Shown here one piece after another: positions 21,316 to 24,321 of a DNA stretch of 24,321 bases. The position numbers and the translations under genes were made by a program. This stretch comes from Bog-1340 sp964513515. GTDB taxonomy: Bacteria > Patescibacteriota > Minisyncoccia > Phycocordibacterales > GWA1-40-21. Positions within the stretch are counted from its first letter, which is position 1, and every line of letters begins with the position of its first letter. The stretch spans positions 1-24,321 of the forward strand of contig CAZEMP010000006.1 of NCBI GenBank assembly GCA_964513515.1. Direction: 5' to 3'. The notes under the pieces were generated by a model, which ran no database searches, had not been told where the DNA came from, and worked only from the letters and a program-made list of their open reading frames with translations.

Positions 21316-22443
21316 CTATTCTCCATATATCTCTACTAGTTTTGCTCTAGTTTTTGGTCCAACTTCTCCATAACCAGCCTTACCTATTGATGCAATACCG
21401 TATTTTTCTTGAAATCTTTGAACTGCTTTTTGGGTGATACTGCCAAAATAACCCGTAGTTAGACCTTCTGGATAAACAGATACATCATGAGAAAGTAGGG
21501 TTTGTAATAATTTTACATCTGAACCTCTTGTACCTTTTATTAACTGTCTCTTAATTGTGCTTAGTACTCCAGATATTTTAATAATCATTGTATCAGTAGG
21601 GGTCGTAGTAGATATGGATGGTACAATCACTAATTCTGGTGACTTTGATTCAATTTGAATTATACTTTCTTTTTCTAATATTGGTGATGAAGTACTTATA
21701 ATAATTGATGTGGGATTAGGAATGTTTGTCATGTCAGTCGTTGTGGTCGATAAGCTCGAAGTATTTCTTGAAACAGACACAATCCTCATGGCAGTAGGAG
21801 CCTCATTACCTGCAAAATCCACAGCACCATATCTTATAGCATAATTCCCTTCTATACTTGGTCTTACACCATTTACTGTCGTAACTGTAAGTTTATTTCC
21901 AAAACTATCAAATGCAACCGCCCCTAAATCAACACATGTATTACGAAAAAGACAATAAAAAGGATTGTCGCCAATAATATATATTGTTGGTGGTATTGTT
22001 TGTTGTATTAATCTTATAACGGTCGTTGTTCCCACAGTCGCTGTACTGGAAGCTCTCGCATAAACAGATACGGTTATCAAACCATCAACAAGTGGCTTAG
22101 GGGTAGCTAAAGTTCCGTCAAGAGTAATGTTATATGGGGTTACACCATTAGAAACTGTTTCCGTACTAGTGATGGTGTTATTTGGCTTAGCGGTATCCGT
22201 TAAGGTAACAGTGACATAAGAGCCGATTGGGGCTGTCCCTGATATAGTAATATTCGTCTTTCCTGCACTACTAATATATCCAGGGTTACTTGCTGTGGCA
22301 CTCACAGAGCTTATCGTAACAGTGTTTGTCTGATCTGCAAAAACCTTGATAGGATTTAGTGCATAGAACACATAAACCATAATAAATAAAAATAAATTTA
22401 TTGTAAAAAAAATAGAAGTTAGTGATATAAAATATTTTTTCAT
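21316..22443 (-). CDS. Secreted Ig-like protein with peptidoglycan-binding domain
   Basis: The 375-residue product has a signal peptide (about 1-35, ending VFADQ). A bacterial Ig-like domain follows (about 40-140). Next is a DUF5011-like Ig domain (about 145-220, PPTIYIIGDNPFYC---CVDLGAVAFDSFGNKL---EGNYAIRYGAVDFAGN). A Thr/Ser linker leads to a C-terminal PG_binding_1 domain (about 300-372, GTRGSDVKLLQTLL---TTGYFGSITQKAVQRFQEKYGI---GYGEVGPKTRAKL). It should bind the cell wall and present the Ig domains. ATG at 22443 is chosen: TTGATA-16-TACAAT ends 6 nt before it. Similar proteins are frequent in CPR genomes. Confidence 0.88.
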   Translation of the reverse strand: MKKYFISLTSIFFTINLFLFIMVYVFYALNPIKVFADQTNTVTISSVSATASNPGYISSAGKTNITISGTAPIGSYVTVTLTDTAKPNNTITSTETVSNGVTPYNITLDGTLATPKPLVDGLITVSVYARASSTATVGTTTVIRLIQQTIPPTIYIIGDNPFYCLFRNTCVDLGAVAFDSFGNKLTVTTVNGVRPSIEGNYAIRYGAVDFAGNEAPTAMRIVSVSRNTSSLSTTTTDMTNIPNPTSIIISTSSPILEKESIIQIESKSPELVIVPSISTTTPTDTMIIKISGVLSTIKRQLIKGTRGSDVKLLQTLLSHDVSVYPEGLTTGYFGSITQKAVQRFQEKYGIASIGKAGYGEVGPKTRAKLVEIYGE

Positions 22444-22449
22444 ACACAA

Positions 22450-22477
22450 ATTGTACCTTATAAAGAAAAAATATCAA
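22450..22477 (-). promoter_or_regulatory. Promoter of the peptidoglycan-binding protein gene
   Basis: A -35 TTGATA (22477-22472) is 16 nt from -10 TACAAT (22455-22450). The -10 ends 6 nt before the ATG, so the mRNA would start at the start codon. The same TACAAT-6 nt-ATG layout occurs at adk. Confidence 0.65.
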
Positions 22478-22486
22478 AATATTCTG

Positions 22487-22526
22487 GACAGCAAAAAACC
22501 ACCCTTTTAGGTGGTTTTTTGCTGTC
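22487..22526. terminator. Second terminator of the tandem pair after the S-layer-like gene
   Basis: A 17-bp perfect stem (22487-22503 with 22510-22526), 6-nt loop, with A6 and T6 runs in the arms. It works on either strand and insulates the promoter at 22450-22477. Confidence 0.87.
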
Positions 22527-22558
22527 TGTTCTAACAAATCAAACCTTCGTAAAAATAG

Positions 22559-22587
22559 AAAAAGCCGCCCTTTTGAGGCGGCTTTTT
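22559..22587. terminator. First terminator of the tandem pair after the S-layer-like gene
   Basis: AAAAAGCCGCC and GGCGGCTTTTT (22559-22569 with 22577-22587) form an 11-bp stem with a 7-nt loop. It lies 50 nt after the stop of the large surface protein, as expected for a strongly transcribed gene. Confidence 0.87.
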
Positions 22588-22636
22588 CCCTAACTCATTC
22601 TTCTATAGCGAATCCTATAGATAGAATCACAAGTGG

Positions 22637-24321
22637 TTAGTTAATTATTTGTTGAGAATCAGTTGGAATATTCTTAATCAAAGAATCTGTTGCCCAATCA
22701 GGTGTTGTTACACTGTGTGGAGCAAATGATCTATCTGACCAAGTAAATGTTGCGCTTGAAGTTGCTAGTGTGAATGTTGTTGAAGGTATAGAACCAGCTG
22801 TTCCAGCGGCTATTCTTGTGGTTACTGCATCGTTTGTTGCAATAGTTCCACCAACTGTTGTCTTCAATCTGTAAGTCTTAGAGCTACCTGCTGATATTGT
22901 CTCAGGAGTTGTAGCTACGAATCTAAGAGCACCAGATGTGACACCTGACATACTCAAGTCACCAGCACCTGGCAATGATGTTGATGAGAATGTACCAGGG
23001 ATAACGTTTCCGCTATCATCTGTCAATGACCAAGCACCAAAGTTAGCTGATGAAGAACCTAAACCGACTGCAGATGCCTTTGTGATAGCGAATTGGATCA
23101 TACCCCAATCGATTGCACCGGCTGCGTTTGCAGCGATATTAACTCTTGCGAGTGTCTTTGTTCCAGCTGAAAGTGATCCTACTCCTGTTTCAGGAAGAGC
23201 CATGTTGGTAATTGTTGGAAGTGAAGCGTAAGCATATTGGACATTTCCTGCTAATGCTGATCCGCCAACGTCTGTTTGAATACCAGTTGATGTCATCTTT
23301 CTAAAGCCAGTAAGAGTGAATTTAACGTTTGAACTTGAAGTTGCTGCACCCGGTGTACCGATTGAAGCAAGTTGCAAGTAAGCGTCTACTATTACTCCGT
23401 TTGAATTATTTGCAGGAACAACAATGTTTAGACCAGTGGTTGTAGCGACTGCATTTGAACCATCTGATGTATCAACTGATGTACCGCTTGGATTTAGAGC
23501 AACGTTATTTACCTTGTAAATAACACTTGCTACGTTTCCAGCAGAAGCGAAAGGAACAAATCCTATCAATTGATCTACTGTATATGTATCTCCTGTAGCG
23601 ATGAACTGGAATGAACCAGCCTTTACCAAACTTCCTGCTACAACTGTTGTACTAGCTTGTAGAGAGTACACTGAAGGTGACAAAACTCCTGATGTAATGG
23701 TAATTGTTTGACCTTGTGTAGCGTTTGAAGTAGGTATTGTAACTGTTTGTGAAGACAAAGCTGTCTGACCAACAACACTCAACTTTGGAATGATGGTATC
23801 AGCTCCTCCAATGCTTGAAGAAAGTGTACCATAAACAGCCATATCAATTGATTGACCTTTTGCTAAGGTGTAATTAACTGAGTATGTGTTTAATGATGAA
23901 GTTGAAATTGTTGACTTAACATTTGTTGTCTTTGGACCATAAACTATATAAACGTCAGAAATTGCACTCTCTGTTGTTGATGAGTTTGTACCACCAAGAG
24001 CGTGGAATCCTAGGTTTATTGTGTTTAAGTTTAAGTCTTCAGTTATACCTGCTGTCAATGTGAATTGAGCAAGTTTCAAAGCTGTTTGTGGAGCTACCAA
24101 TGATTGGTTTGCGTAAGCGCTTTGTTTTGAAAGAGACAAAGTACCTTGAGCAACTGTCATTTGGTTAGCTGCAATTGCAGAAGATCCTACGTAAGATAGT
24201 GATTTCAATCTTTGAACGTTTGAAGTTCCTGCAACCAATGAAACTGTAAGCACATCACCGTTTACCCATTGTGCGCCTGAACTTGAATATATATCACCTC
24301 TTACTTCGAGAGTGACTGGTG
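22637..24321 (-). CDS. S-layer-like surface protein (5' end outside window)
   Basis: The frame is open to the window edge, so at least 560 residues are visible and the true start is upstream. The sequence is rich in Ser, Thr, Ala, Val and Gly, poor in Cys and in charged residues, and strongly beta-prone, with repeated TT/SS-type turns. No catalytic motif is seen. This composition is typical of S-layer or large adhesive proteins. G+C in coding positions is a little higher than in the neighbouring surface genes, which could reflect high expression. Two strong tandem terminators follow. It is most likely secreted by SecY and assembled on the cell surface. A functional name would need the missing N-terminus. 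Confidence 0.75.
   Translation of the reverse strand, partial: PVTLEVRGDIYSSSGAQWVNGDVLTVSLVAGTSNVQRLKSLSYVGSSAIAANQMTVAQGTLSLSKQSAYANQSLVAPQTALKLAQFTLTAGITEDLNLNTINLGFHALGGTNSSTTESAISDVYIVYGPKTTNVKSTISTSSLNTYSVNYTLAKGQSIDMAVYGTLSSSIGGADTIIPKLSVVGQTALSSQTVTIPTSNATQGQTITITSGVLSPSVYSLQASTTVVAGSLVKAGSFQFIATGDTYTVDQLIGFVPFASAGNVASVIYKVNNVALNPSGTSVDTSDGSNAVATTTGLNIVVPANNSNGVIVDAYLQLASIGTPGAATSSSNVKFTLTGFRKMTSTGIQTDVGGSALAGNVQYAYASLPTITNMALPETGVGSLSAGTKTLARVNIAANAAGAIDWGMIQFAITKASAVGLGSSSANFGAWSLTDDSGNVIPGTFSSTSLPGAGDLSMSGVTSGALRFVATTPETISAGSSKTYRLKTTVGGTIATNDAVTTRIAAGTAGSIPSTTFTLATSSATFTWSDRSFAPHSVTTPDWATDSLIKNIPTDSQQIIN

Noticed and set aside
22286..22537. 83-codon minus-strand frame overlapping the peptidoglycan-binding gene start
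   Set aside because: It crosses a strong terminator and lies in another frame of a well-supported gene.

Overview
The window reads as a contiguous piece of an AT-rich bacterial chromosome from the Candidate Phyla Radiation (Patescibacteria, most likely a Parcubacteria-type lineage). The evidence is a compact gene set entirely on the minus strand, a ribosomal-protein cluster without rpmD (L30), a 23S rRNA gene interrupted by a group I-like intron and enlarged helices, no 16S or tRNA beside the 23S gene, and surface proteins of the signal peptide / Ig-like / peptidoglycan-binding kind common in these organisms. Lineage is inferred from gene content and order; no phylogeny was possible.

Layout, read in the direction of transcription (high to low coordinates). 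(1) 24321-19132: four envelope proteins: a large Ser/Thr/Ala-rich S-layer-like protein cut by the window edge, a secreted Ig-like + peptidoglycan-binding protein, a membrane-anchored Thr-rich protein, and a FlgD-like/PKD/lamin-tail protein. A 46-residue membrane microprotein may follow at 19110. (2) 18855-11076: ribosomal-protein cluster rpsS-rplV-rpsC-rplP-rpmC-rpsQ-rplN-rplX-rplE, then an 18-bp terminator and a new promoter, then rpsN-rpsH-rplF-rplR-rpsE-rplO-secY. Another 18-bp terminator follows secY, then adk-map. The usual upstream genes (rpsJ, rplC, rplD, rplW, rplB) and downstream genes (infA, rpmJ, rpsM and so on) are not here. (3) 9400-3550: an accessory stretch. It holds two paralogous proteins in G+C-rich cassettes (8609-9232 and 3604-4128), each with its own promoter and terminator, on either side of a VirD4/TraG-like ATPase, a REP-type inverted repeat, ndk and an unknown protein. 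(4) 3430-1: a promoter region with a 52-nt palindrome, a leader with hairpins and a terminator-like element, then the 23S rRNA gene, whose 3' end (beyond about E. coli position 2468) lies outside the window.

The strongest unusual signals are: a 213-nt ORF-less group I-like intron after 23S U1931; a base change at the peptidyl-transferase centre (A2450 to C); the paired G+C-rich cassettes, which have Shine-Dalgarno sequences while most neighbours do not; and four genes whose -10 elements sit 6-9 nt from the ATG, which suggests leaderless mRNAs. All motif calls were made by eye.
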